DNA from: Trichostrongylus colubriformis
Taxonomy: Eukaryota; Nematoda; Chromadorea; Rhabditida; Trichostrongylidae
DNA length: 64,000 bases
Assembly (NCBI GenBank): GCA_963978905.1
Contig: OZ022261.1
Coordinates: forward strand, 32,361,686-32,425,685
Reading direction: 5' to 3'
Below, piece by piece: positions 48,969 through 60,091 of the stretch. Position numbers and translations under genes: made by a program. Positions within the stretch are counted from its first letter, which is position 1. Every line of letters begins with the position of its first letter. Under the pieces are notes generated by a model that ran no database searches, was not told where the DNA came from, and was given only the letters and a program-made list of their open reading frames with translations.

Positions 48969-51900
48969 GAAAGACGGTGTGCAACGTTTTCGATTCCCTT
49001 TCACTGACGCATTTCAAGCATCATTCAAGGGGTTGTGCACTCAGAAATGTTAAAGGACGGAACCTTTCAGACAATCTCCTAATGAATTGGGACACTGGGC
49101 ACCAACCCTGGGAAACAGATCAATAATTAAGACATTTATCTGTGCTCAAAAACAAAAAGGTATAATGGCAGCTGTATTTCAGTGACAAAGGCAGCACTTG
49201 TATGATTTGTAGTAACTCTTGATAACTAGTAACAGGTCATCAGAACGAAGGATTGAGTAAATACATAATAATAATAGATAATTTAAAAAGGGTGAAGCTT
49301 AGGTCTGGGCCTTGCACCTTCCATTTTCCAATGTGAGCTACACGGTATCCTCAGTAGTGCTTCAGATTGTAACTTCAGCGCGCACTCGTAGACCACTAAG
49401 GGCCATCCGGACTCGTGCCCGGAAAATCAATGCCACAATGGATGACATTTTGATGGCCTCAAATAGTTTCAATTCTGGATTACCAGCGTACTGGAGCTCC
49501 TAGATATGCATAAGGCTCGTCTATGACATCTCGGTCATTGGGGATTATCTCCTTGGGGATTTCGCAGTCGCTTTTGAGCGAGCATGTGACATAAATGGAA
49601 AAGCTGCATATGAAAGAAGTCTGTTCAGAAAATTAAACGGAAAAATGTAAAAATTTTACTGAACTGAAGAATCAAAATACTTCAGTACTTACAATTTTCG
49701 TTTTCACTGTTGTCCCATTTGGAAGATTAATATTACCATTAGGCCGACGATTTGCCATACGTTGTCAGCTGAGGTCGTAGAATAGTTGCAGATCAATCAA
49801 TAATTGACAGAGATGTGTTAATAATAGCGACAGGATCCAGTGCGCCTAACAATGCACATTGATGTCGGTAGGGGTCGTCAGCCGGTCGGCAGGTTGGTCG
49901 GGGCAGGTCGATGAGGTTGGTTAGTGGTCGGCGGTGTTGTTCGGACACCTGCGATGCATGTCGTTTCAATGGTGACACCTGGTCAGTGACGTCATCGACA
50001 TGGTGAAGAGACCTCCCACTCCCAAAAAGGGGTGGCGCGTAAGGAGTGCTGAGAGTGATGAACGCTTCGAATGAAATGAAACAAAGACGCGAGGATCAAG
50101 TGGATCGAAACACAGCGTGAAGTCTGCTAATCGAACTCATTAATTATGCGCTACACATTAGAACTTATGCAAAATGTAGGTCAAATTTTGAGGCCCGAGA
50201 CAAGACAACGCGTATGAGACAAATTCATGGAAGATACCGCTTAACAAAATGAGTTCTCACCTCGATTCGCATTCCTGGTAACCAGGTAACCATAGGAATG
50301 AGTAACTGGATTCAGCTGACGGATAACTCTTCCTGACAATTGGCCCCTCCCTTCCCCCCCCCCCCCCCCCTTTGCTAATAAATGCCCGTACCAGTAAAAG
50401 GCATGGAGCTCGGAAAGGTAGTTATACACGAACAAGGATGTTGGCACCATTAAAGCATCTAGGAGAGATATCAAGCTAATTAGGATTGCCACTCAGTTAT
50501 CAAAATCTTTGGATATCCATCATATGGAGCAGTGAATCAATAAACAGTAAAGAAATCAATATCTATCATGTAACGCGGCTGGACTGTAAGAGAAAAAAGG
50601 TCCCATAATGGTACAGATATTGTAGGCAAGAAAGTGAATTGGTTTTTAATATTATCATAAATGATAAATGTAATTATACGATATCCACATCAACTACACA
50701 AGATACATTCGAAAAAACTCCAGCAAAATAAATGAGATTTCCGGCGCAATGACGTGGAAAGTGTGGGTATCGATTGGTGGCTAGATAGTGGTGTGAAGGA
50801 TGCCTAGCTCTGTTCAGGCAGTTTAATGTTTACTTAAGGGTTGGATGTAATGTGTTTTTAATACTGAATGGGGAGGATATAAAATATTAGGCCATCTTTT
50901 AGTATTAATCAATCGCCACTTTTTTTTGCAACTTATTCAAAAAGTTATAACAAAGTGAAGGGAAAGGGTGTACGTTAGTAACGGAAGTATGACGCATATG
51001 TGTATGGCTACGTGAGCAGTAACCACGTACAATGCGACCCAATTCAAAAGTTCACGGAAAGGCAACTGCAAACGCTATTGTGCACTTTAAGCATTCATGT
51101 AAGATTTCATGAGTTGTACATACTTAGTCACAAGCCATGTTCCATCAAATGTCAAGTTCTACCCAAAGGCGGGTGACGGTTGGGACACACGGTCATGGGG
51201 CCACTGGGTCACGCAATGACCATGCACAACCCTTAAATCATTATAGACATCTTTTATAACATCATCTTTCATCAATACAACGGAACAGACGTACAAGGAG
51301 GATAGGATTTACATGAACAAGTTGTCTGAGTAATTTATGTCACAGGGCAAAAGCCACAGGCCGAGGCCTATTCGTGTGTCCCAACCTACAACCCCCCCCC
51401 CCCTCCCCGAAGGCAGAGCTAATTTTCAGATCATCAACAACGGAAGAGGTCCAGCTTGATTGACATTGACATGCTTGTACGTTCACACCGTGCATACAGT
51501 GCCATCACATTTACCCAGTGAGCCACACACGCCTCTAATGTTTCCAAATATTTTGTCGTTTTTTTTCAGTTTCCATTTTCGGTTAGATCCCTTACACACA
51601 TTATACCTCATACATCTTGATGCAAACACAAGCAATAAATCGGTCGTTCCAGCTCTTTGCGATGGCCATTCATGTGATGTCGATTGAATCGTCGAAGAAT
51701 GTACGAATCGTACAGCGGCATATGTAGCCACTTTGTAGAAGGACACTACAAGGATGCAGTTTTTTTCTGAGTACACCAAGGCAGGTGCTTGAGCTGGAGC
51801 TGCAGAATCCGCCTCGATGATGTGTGAACTGGTAGTACCTCAGAAGACATTGTTTTAGCTTTGCGCTTTAGAGTTGGGGTCTTTAAGGCAGACATACCTT

Positions 51901-52828
51901 TCACTGTTTTCTCAACCGCATAGTAAGGAGCAAGTAGAATGGTGGAGTCTAACAGCTGAGCTTGAAGTTTGGGAACACCTAGCAGTCGGTGACCACCTAC
52001 AGGGGTTCAAAAGTTGCCCGGAACTTTTAATCTAAGCGTTCTTGTGGGCTATACATGTTCATGGAACATTGTTATACATGTCCATGACACAAAAGAATAC
52101 GTTGGACGTGGTCTTAGAGAAACCTAGAGCCTCTCTGACCAAACATTCAGCTAGACATGGAGGATGAATATCTATAATTGAAAAGTAAAGCCTTGTTCGC
52201 GCTTTTCACTGGAACCCCGTACTAGTACACGGGTCCGTGTCTGCATAAGTTACCATCCGCTCTTTGCTCTTCCAAAAGCAATCGAGTAATGGCCAACATC
52301 ACTGGCTGGAGGAATGCAACAGAATCGCAAAGTACTGACTTAGATAGAAAGTGCATCGAAGTAATTTCGAATGAGTAGGCCAATAAAATACGAGATGAGC
52401 ATAAATCTTCCGAAGAAAATGAGTGCAGTCGAAATAGTGAACATGAATAATAAAAGAGTCGTTGGAGCAGTAAATAGCATTTTGGATAAGTTTAAGGATT
52501 GTAGGAACCCTACTTGGTATCGATTACAAAATAGTTAAGTTTGGACTTTCAAAGTTCTATGTTATTTTGAAAGCTTGTGCCTAGCAACATTTAAAGTCAG
52601 TAGGATTTGGCCATAGCTGAACATGTCCGAGACGAAAGAAGTGAATTCCGTACGAAAGCCGAGTAACACTCCACGTCTTTCAGTTTCCATGGAGATAATG
52701 AAGTCTGGAGCCATCGTCATATACCACACTTTGGGTGCAACTGGCAGTGAAAACTACCGCTCTCGGAAATGCATCACAAATCCACGAAAATCTAATTTTA
52801 GCCCAAAAAATCGAATAAAGCAACATAC
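48969..52828. other. no gene recognised
   Basis: A 17-C run (50354-50370) and a 12-C run (51392-51403). Short ORFs without motifs. Confidence 0.5.
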
Positions 52829-53240
52829 TCGACTGCGAGCGAAACGAGCGTTCATCGCAGCTGGCTGTCGAGCTGTTCGCGTCCACGAGAAGCTGCGCGG
52901 CGTCGTCTGGTAGCTGCTGCTCGTCAGGGCGATCTGGTCCATTCTGGCGCGTCTAGCGACATGACCCACCATCGATCCCTGCAATGTCTCTCTAAAGCTG
53001 TGAATCGGCTGTGGCTCTCGCTCGCATGTCAACTCGTCAGCACAAGATAAATTGTCGCGCGACGAAATTCGCTGCCGCAGCCGTCTTCGACTGCGACGTA
53101 CCGCAGCGACGACCACATACAGCGGATCTCGACGGCAACCGCACGCACACGACATAAAAAATGCAAGTGCATGAGAAATGACTTCTAGAATTACTGGTTG
53201 TTGTTTGTAATGGGACGCTTTGAGCGCGCGATCCCTCACA
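52829..53240 (-). promoter_or_regulatory. CpG-rich segment, possible promoter and first exon
   Basis: Markedly richer in CpG than its AT-rich surroundings, with open frames on both strands. On the minus strand it ends in a good donor (GTATGT after 52829) and contains an in-frame start reading MDQIALTSSSYQTTPRSFSW to phase 0. It could be a first exon for a minus-strand gene downstream. It does not join directly to the first visible unk exon (which needs phase 2), so a link to unk would require another exon. Confidence 0.3.
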
Positions 53241-54429
53241 TTTTCGTATTCTCCCGATTTAATTAGGGTTCGTTATGTGACGAGTACGAAGCCACTATCG
53301 ACTTTGTAGGGCAATCAATATGAGATGCATCCTCATCGGTATTAGTGCACACACCCGCACAATCCTCGTTGTGTGCACTCTCAACATCGATATCCTAGAA
53401 CGGCCTCATACATCACTATTCAATTTCACCACTTTTCCCCGAATTAAAAGGCTCGGTAGGACCAAAGATTGCTGGTTATTGGCTGTCATACTCTTCAACT
53501 AAAGCGATTCGCGGGGGCCGTTTTTTAGCGGTTACTGGAAAATGAAGAGATATATCGGTTGGTGATCCCTTACCCTACGTAATATCGCTTTGTAGTGCAC
53601 TTTACAATGTCCATAGAGAAGCGTGAAGGCTCAAGTGATTACTGTCGACAAAAAACGTGTCACACTGAAATGCAGCAGTACCCCAGTAGACCAATTGTAC
53701 AAATTGTGGGAAATGATGTGATGATCGCCTACTCAACAATGCGTTTTCCAGTGTTCACATTTTATGCATGAACGGGCAATTTTCACGTCGCCAGCACACC
53801 TTCCATATCGAGTAGTCACCGGCCAAGGATTCAGCTCTCCCAATTCAGGAGCTCCTTCGAAAACTTTAGAAAACGATAAGAAATTGAGTGGATCGATCGA
53901 ATTGAATATAAGGAAAAGAGCTGAATGAATCGAAGTGTAAGCACGATTCTCGGGGATTGGCATGCAAATGAGGAGATTTTTATGGACGGGTCAGTTAACG
54001 GGTCCATCTGGCAACGCTTCAGTCTGGCCGCTAGAGAGCATGATGACCCTTGCAAAGGACAATTGTGCGCTTGATGAGAGCAGCCAGCCGCCGTCGATCT
54101 GTTTGGGCAGAAATGAGTTTATTGTTGCGATAAAGAATAAATTATATTATGATGGCGCTCTTAATTAAACGGAGCCACAGTGACCTATCAAGGACCAAGC
54201 CGTGCAGTCTTAACCAGGGAATCTTTGTAGAAAGCATACTTTGACTAAAGTTTCTGGATTGTGTTCCATTAGGATAGGAAATCCGCGTCCGGCATTCGAC
54301 ACGATGGTTGCGCGCTAGGGGCACCGTAATGTGGTTTGGTCTAAAAGCGATGATGCTATAGTACGCCTGCCTTTTACACTGCGGTGCATAATGATAGAGC
54401 CACTCATAAAATGTTGAACAACTATCATA

Positions 54430-55860
54430 GTATGATGTTTCTTGGAAACTTCTCAAGTATAAATGTAGCAAATGTGATCGCGCATTCGTACATCAACACC
54501 AAGTTCCAGCTCATAACCAAAGAAAATTTTTATCTTAATTTTCTAAAAAATGCAGCTTTTGCGATGGTGCAAAATGATAGGGCTATCCTAGGTTTTTCCG
54601 TCGCTTTCTTTTTCAAGTAATGGGGAAACGAGGACCCTCACTCGATTTTGAAAAGGCCAAATGGTCGCAAAAAAGTGCTCGTGGATTGTTAAATCGTCGT
54701 AGAATTGGACCGCAGCCACACAGTCGTCGACAACTTCCTTCAAAATCCTGCAACATATGGAACGGAGAAGAGTTCTGAGCGCTCTTTCACTTTCCGAGGA
54801 GAATAAGCGCTATATACTCAGAGGAGCATCGAATACTACCAAGTAAAGCTCGAATATCAAGTCTTCTTTAGAGCTGAACGTCTCCAAACCAACTGTTTTG
54901 CGGGTTCTAAAAAGTGCAAGTTTATCTCACGGCAAAAAAATGAGGAAAGCACCATTCATGACACGAGAACACCACGAAAATCGAGTACAGTTTGCCAAAA
55001 CATGCAGCCGAGTGGGCTGGAGTAAGGTACCTATTAGGTCGTGAAGTTCCTACTGCCTTCTTATGATGTTTTTACTCCCCAGATGGTTTTTTTCTGGTGA
55101 AAAAAATTCGACCGCAATGGAATAGATGGCAACCGATATTACTGGCATGATGTGAGAAAGGACAAGCTGTGGTTCTCGAGAAGGATTTTCAAAGAAGGAG
55201 GCGGGCTGGTACGGGCCGCAATTTCATCGAAGAAATGTCTGAAGTTATGTTTTGTTCCTAAAAGGATGATTTTGCGGGTTATCAAGTGGTCATGCGCCGT
55301 GCTCTTCTTTCGTTTTGGCGTGAAAATCGAAGCCAAATTCTTGTTTCTATGCAAGATAATTTAGCAAACCACGTCAGCCAGAGCACACGTGCATGGTTCA
55401 GCTGTCATCGAATAAGGCTCCTGCTCTGGCCGGCAAATAGCCCCGACTTCATCCGATGAAAAATGTATGGGGCTTCATGGCGCGACGGATTTACGCAGGT
55501 AAAAAGGAATTCCGAGGGGTTAAGGAACCCAAATGGGCTATAACCCGCGCGTGGCATCACATGGAACAAGATCTTATTGATAATGATTATATACGTCTAG
55601 ACAATCGGATTTTTCAAGTTATTCAGAGACGGAAAACCAACAGATTATAAGAGTAGCGTAATGCTCATTCTGTTGTTTATGAGTTGTTGGAAGCTCAAAT
55701 TTCCTTATTGGCTTTATCGTTGCACCACCGCAAAAAGGCAATTTTTGGAAAAAATAAAGATAGATTCCTTCCGTAGTTTCGAGCTCGAATTAATGCGCGA
55801 ATGCGCGATCAAATTTGCTACGATTTATACCTAGAGTTTCCTGGGGGCAATTTGCTATGA
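54430..55860 (+). mobile_element. degenerate Tc3-like transposon with long terminal inverted repeats
   Basis: Diverged inverted repeats of roughly 150 bp: left has GGAAACTTCTCAAGTATAAA, then GATCGCGCATTCG; right has the inverse CGCGAATGCGCGATC, then TTTATACCTAGAGTTTCC. The exact ends are uncertain by about 10 bp. It encloses the transposase pseudogene 54622-55650. Confidence 0.78.
54622..55650 (+). pseudogene. Tc3-like transposase pseudogene
   Basis: Begins MGKRGPSLDFEKAKW. Fragments follow in shifting frames: GLLNRRRIGPQPHS, then far downstream WFSRRIFKEGGGLVRAAISS and KKCLKLCFVPKRM. The best preserved part is near the end, MKNVWGFMARRIYAGKKEFR and RAWHHMEQDLIDND-IRL-NR, then IFQVIQRRKTNRL. 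At least four frameshifts or stops are visible. Unlike the element at 45776, the C-terminal third is present, so this is a separate lineage. Confidence 0.85.
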
Positions 55861-58411
55861 ATGTTTTGGGTAATTTATAGGTGGTTTTATCGTTGTGCAC
55901 CGCAGTATATAAGGCGTAGTTGCTTCAGGACACAAAAGACACTGCTATTCTGGCTCATTCTGGCTCGCACCTGTGGTGTTGAGCGTTACACTTGGACACC
56001 CGAATTTTCAGTCCTACTGGCAGACACACAGCTTTCTGCTTGCTTCACACATTTTTTCCCTGTTAGAACGCGTGCAAGGTTCAAGGACAGCTTGCGAATG
56101 CATTTTGCTTCAAAAAATGAGAGTCACTAGAAAAGCCATGCTGGAACAGCTAGACCAAATAAAACGTGCCAACAGTCGAAATAAACACCGGCAGTTGCGC
56201 TTGGATTAAGAGCATCGAGACGTCATCATCGCTTATTTTTACGGTTCTTTCTCTTTGAAAGCGCTACACTCGTGGCAACCGATAAAATGGCGAGGTGTAT
56301 TGCATTTAAGAGGGAATTTGTCATCACAACGATCAAAAACTGAATTAGCCGAAATGCTTTTAGTGACAATTACAATAAACATGACTGAACAACGCTTGCA
56401 GTGGAAGAGGCTCATAAACTCCTTGGCAGTCCTGAAGAAGCTTGGCATGAGTGGTGCTGAGCAACCTCTCAAGATATGAAACGAGACACCTCGTCGTCGT
56501 AGGAGTCGTCGCGTGATATCTAATATGCGCATGCCATTTTGAGCTTTGCTGGGCCACAGCCAATTTGAAACAGAAGCCAAGAATTCAAGTACAAGGAGCA
56601 TTAAGTAACGCCATGAGGCGAGACGCTGACGCATGATATGCAATCACAAGTAAATTGTGACAGTCAGTGGCCATCGTCCTGAATTCTTGGCAATTTTCTC
56701 GTTTTTGCAAGACGATTCATGGTCGAGAGAGAAATTTTATGCTCTGAGGGGCTGTAATTGATAGGAATAACAGAAATTGAACCAGTGGAGTAGAAAGCAT
56801 TTATGGCTGTTCGGAGAAACAATAAATAAAAAGATGGCTAATCTCTCCTTTTATACCATACCGAGTTCCTTTAAATTCTGTTCAGGCGAAACTCGATAGA
56901 TTGTGAATATCTAAGTTCTCTTCATCATTTTTTAAAACTCAGCGTTCAGATGTATGCATAAGGTATGTGTGATAGAGTGAGAAGTATGTACATACAACTA
57001 CTCGAGAAACCCCACCCATTTGCTTCTGGAATATTCGAGGCCCTTGAAAGTTTACTCGGCTAATATGCGAAACGATCATGCTTGTTTCATTGTTTAACAC
57101 AGCTGGGTGAGTCGTAAGAAAAATGAGTGCAGGCTGCTACCAGTTACTAAAATGGAGCTAGTTACGTAGGGTACATAGCAATTACCGAGGTAATTGAAAC
57201 GCAGCTATTCCACCAGCAAATGCAAATGATGAAGGGGTACTCAATAGTAACAATGAGGGGCTCCCTCTCCTTTTTGTTTTGTCTTTTGCTGTCATATTGT
57301 ATGCACACATAGTAGTAGGTGGAGGGGCAGCACACATACATAGTAGTAGGTAGGGAGACGGCATTGGTTTTGATGGAGCACCTGTGAACTGATTCTTGAG
57401 AAGTATGTACCATCACTTAACTACCGGGAATGTATAGGTTTTGATAACTTCTCGTGTAATTCTGTTTTGTTTGAAAGGCTCTATAAGATATTTTATTTAT
57501 TTACTATCTGAGATGGCTCCGATCCCTCAAGACTCTCATCGTACCTTGCTATTTGCTTTTCTCTGTAGCCAAAACAGTCAAATCCACGCCGCAAGAAACT
57601 TCGAAAACATTTGAACTCGGCGAGGAATCTCTTCCTAACCATTGTGGTGCTCACTGTGTCGCCTCACCGAAATTTCTTGCTGAGAGCTCCGGGGCAGCAT
57701 CGTGATGAAAATCGCCCACTATGACGATGCGATTCTTCCGTTCAAATTGGCCAGTGGTTACGCAGTCGGTAACACGTTGCACACTTATGTATGTGGAAGA
57801 CGAAGGGCATGTCGCTTTCCATCAACGAATTACGAAAATGGGATTAAAAATGGGAACCGTAACTTAAAACGCATACTGTCTCTTTTGACTTATCCCGACA
57901 GAGGCCTAATGGATCAGTTTGCAAATTCTTAAGCTACGAAAAACTTATACAACCTTGTACGTCCCATCTCCCTAACCACTTAGCCACAAAAGCCCTAAAA
58001 TGCACTAATAGAATTCAGGTAAAAAGTTGGAAAATATTCCGATACCTGACCTGTACCCCATTTACTTGCAAATGCTGATGTCAGCGTTTCATGTGAAACA
58101 TTGGTCTTAGGGAGTCTGAATGACTTTCTTAGGAGGACCCATTCTATGAGCATTTGTTAGTGCAATAAGACCTTGAAGTTTCCGATACCCTTCAGCATGA
58201 GCTTGTCACGACATTTTTGAAAGTTTGAAGCTCAGTTCGTCAGAATCGATAATTCAAAACACTCGTCTTTCATAGGTTATTAATTGGGTACTGTGGGAGT
58301 CATATCAACTTCCGAATTACACGGATCGCTTCTTCTGTGATGGAGCCTCAGCATCAGTGTACTTTGATTGCAGGTTATTTTCTTCTCTCAGCACTAAAAT
58401 GACATCTTTGA
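55861..58411. other. no gene recognised
   Basis: A decayed family C copy at 55905-56035. After the acceptor-like ccctgttag near 56068 an open stretch ends KMRVTRKAMLEQLDQIKRAN and a stop near 56209; it may be a stray exon but has no partner. Nothing else supported. Confidence 0.5.
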
Positions 58412-58520
58412 AGGAATTTTCCACGGGAAAATGTTTCTACGAAAAATAAGAATTGGGCTTAGATCAGCTCCCCAAATTCTTGACCGGGTAGGCGGGGCTT
58501 CCGAGTAAAAGCCCCATTCC
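58412..58520. repeat. half copy of the TTAA palindromic element
   Basis: Begins AGGAATTTTCCACGGG and runs through the arm to GGCGGGGCTTCCGAGTAAAA and CCCCATTCCCA, then stops near the palindrome centre. Only one arm is present. Confidence 0.8.
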
Positions 58521-59048
58521 CACTTTGCACAACATCGACATTTGCAACAAAATATTCGGTTATGAATAATGAAGGTATATCATTGAATACATCTTTGATC
58601 GAATTTTTGGGCCATAATGTGTTCTCCTTCGCTAGCTATCAATTATGTAACATGGAATTTCTACAGAAGCTACGTGCATTTCCCATGATGCTCAAACAGT
58701 GTGTTATAACAGTCACCGTGTATTATCTCAAATTCGTTGTCAGAGAGAGTTCAACGTCACTTCACTCCATGTCAGTAATAACGAGTGATATTGTGTGAAA
58801 CACATGATCAGAGAAAAAAATGAAATTCTAAAAGAGCCACTGGTAATGTCATAAGAGCATAAGGCGTAGGTTCCAGCCCCTCATTGGGCTAAAAGTTCCC
58901 AAAACTCAGCAATGTAGAGCGGAGGTCGCTCCTCGGTTGTCTCAATGAAGGCATTGCGGACATAAGTAATGTTTATTCAAAGTTTGTAACATACAAAGAG
59001 TGCCGTAGCACAAAATGCTTATTAATAGAAATCTGTTTTTATCTTCAG

Positions 59049-59198
59049 CATATACAACTGGTCACTAGAACCGTTCATCCGGAATGTAGTCGTCCAACCT
59101 TGCTTCGACTGCCCACGCATATTCTCCGTCGTGAGGATCAAGTGAGAAAGACTGTAATCAAAGCATTCATTACGAAAGATCCGTATCAGTTCTGCTAG
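59049..59198 (+). CDS. candidate terminal exon of an unrecognised plus-strand gene
   Basis: After the acceptor ttatcttcag, fifty codons run HIQLVTRTVHPECSRPTLLR, LPTHILRREDQVRKTVIKAF and ITKDPYQFC to TAG. Phase 0 at entry would be compatible with the phase-0 donor at 48899, but the intron would be 10 kb. No family recognised. Could be chance. Confidence 0.25.
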   Translation, partial: HIQLVTRTVHPECSRPTLLRLPTHILRREDQVRKTVIKAFITKDPYQFC

Positions 59199-60091
59199 GA
59201 ATCAGCTCGACCATTTCCAGACGGGAAGTTGGGGTGCACACGCACGACGGGCAAACGGAGGGTATCATCTACTTGAGAGGAACTGGAGCCAGAGCCACAG
59301 TTAGGGTGACCATTGAAAATGAAAAGTAAAAATCAGGTAATATTATGGTGGAGACAGATGAAGTGGAAGGAGCAAAAGCTCTGTAGAAACCTATTCTTCC
59401 CGCTGATCACTTAAGGGCGAGTTTAGCTGCGAGCCACATTACTAACAAGTATCGAGCGGAGCTACTCGTATATGTGATGCGTGACAGTGTTACGCGGATG
59501 TGTAGCCTTATGTGGTATATTCGCTTTCCGGCATCGCACTCGCGGCGCCATCAGCACAACTAGCCGCGGTTTTTTTGGAATTCCGCTCAGGACGCAAGGG
59601 GCTGCTACCATGGAGATCCTTAAGAGATAGCTGTTCATCTCATCATTATCCAAAAACAATGACTTTTGTGCCCTAAAGAGACAAAATAGTAACATAAATA
59701 GTAAAAGATACAATAGCATCACATGATAACAATTCTAATCAGGAAATAATTTGGGCCTAAAACGTTAAAGGGAGTATACGCAATGTATGCAATCACACGC
59801 GAAGAAATTCGCCGCGCGATAAAGCGACATGCTACGTACCCGTGTTACGCATTCAAATAGAACGCTCGCTTGTGGAAAGAGCTTGCACACCGAGTGTTTG
59901 TTGCACACCGTATGGCCTTGTTAAAGAGCTCAGAGTTCTACCACGATTGCGAAGCATTCCTTTCCTTCAGCTTCCAAATTTCGGCCACAGTTACCCCGTT
60001 TCTACGTACAGAACTCTCGAATAATCGGTCCTGCTCATCCTGTGCGTGCGTCACAAGGGAATGTTGTGTTGTTGGGGGAGAACTGAATGTC

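Noticed and set aside
52754..53239. 161-codon minus-strand ORF rich in Arg and Ser
   Set aside because: Open on both strands because of CpG-rich composition; kept only as a possible promoter or first exon.
56239..56643. ORFs on both strands, 56255-56479 plus and 56239-56643 minus
   Set aside because: Briefly suggested a transposase N-terminus, but no helix-turn-helix or catalytic motif could be supported.
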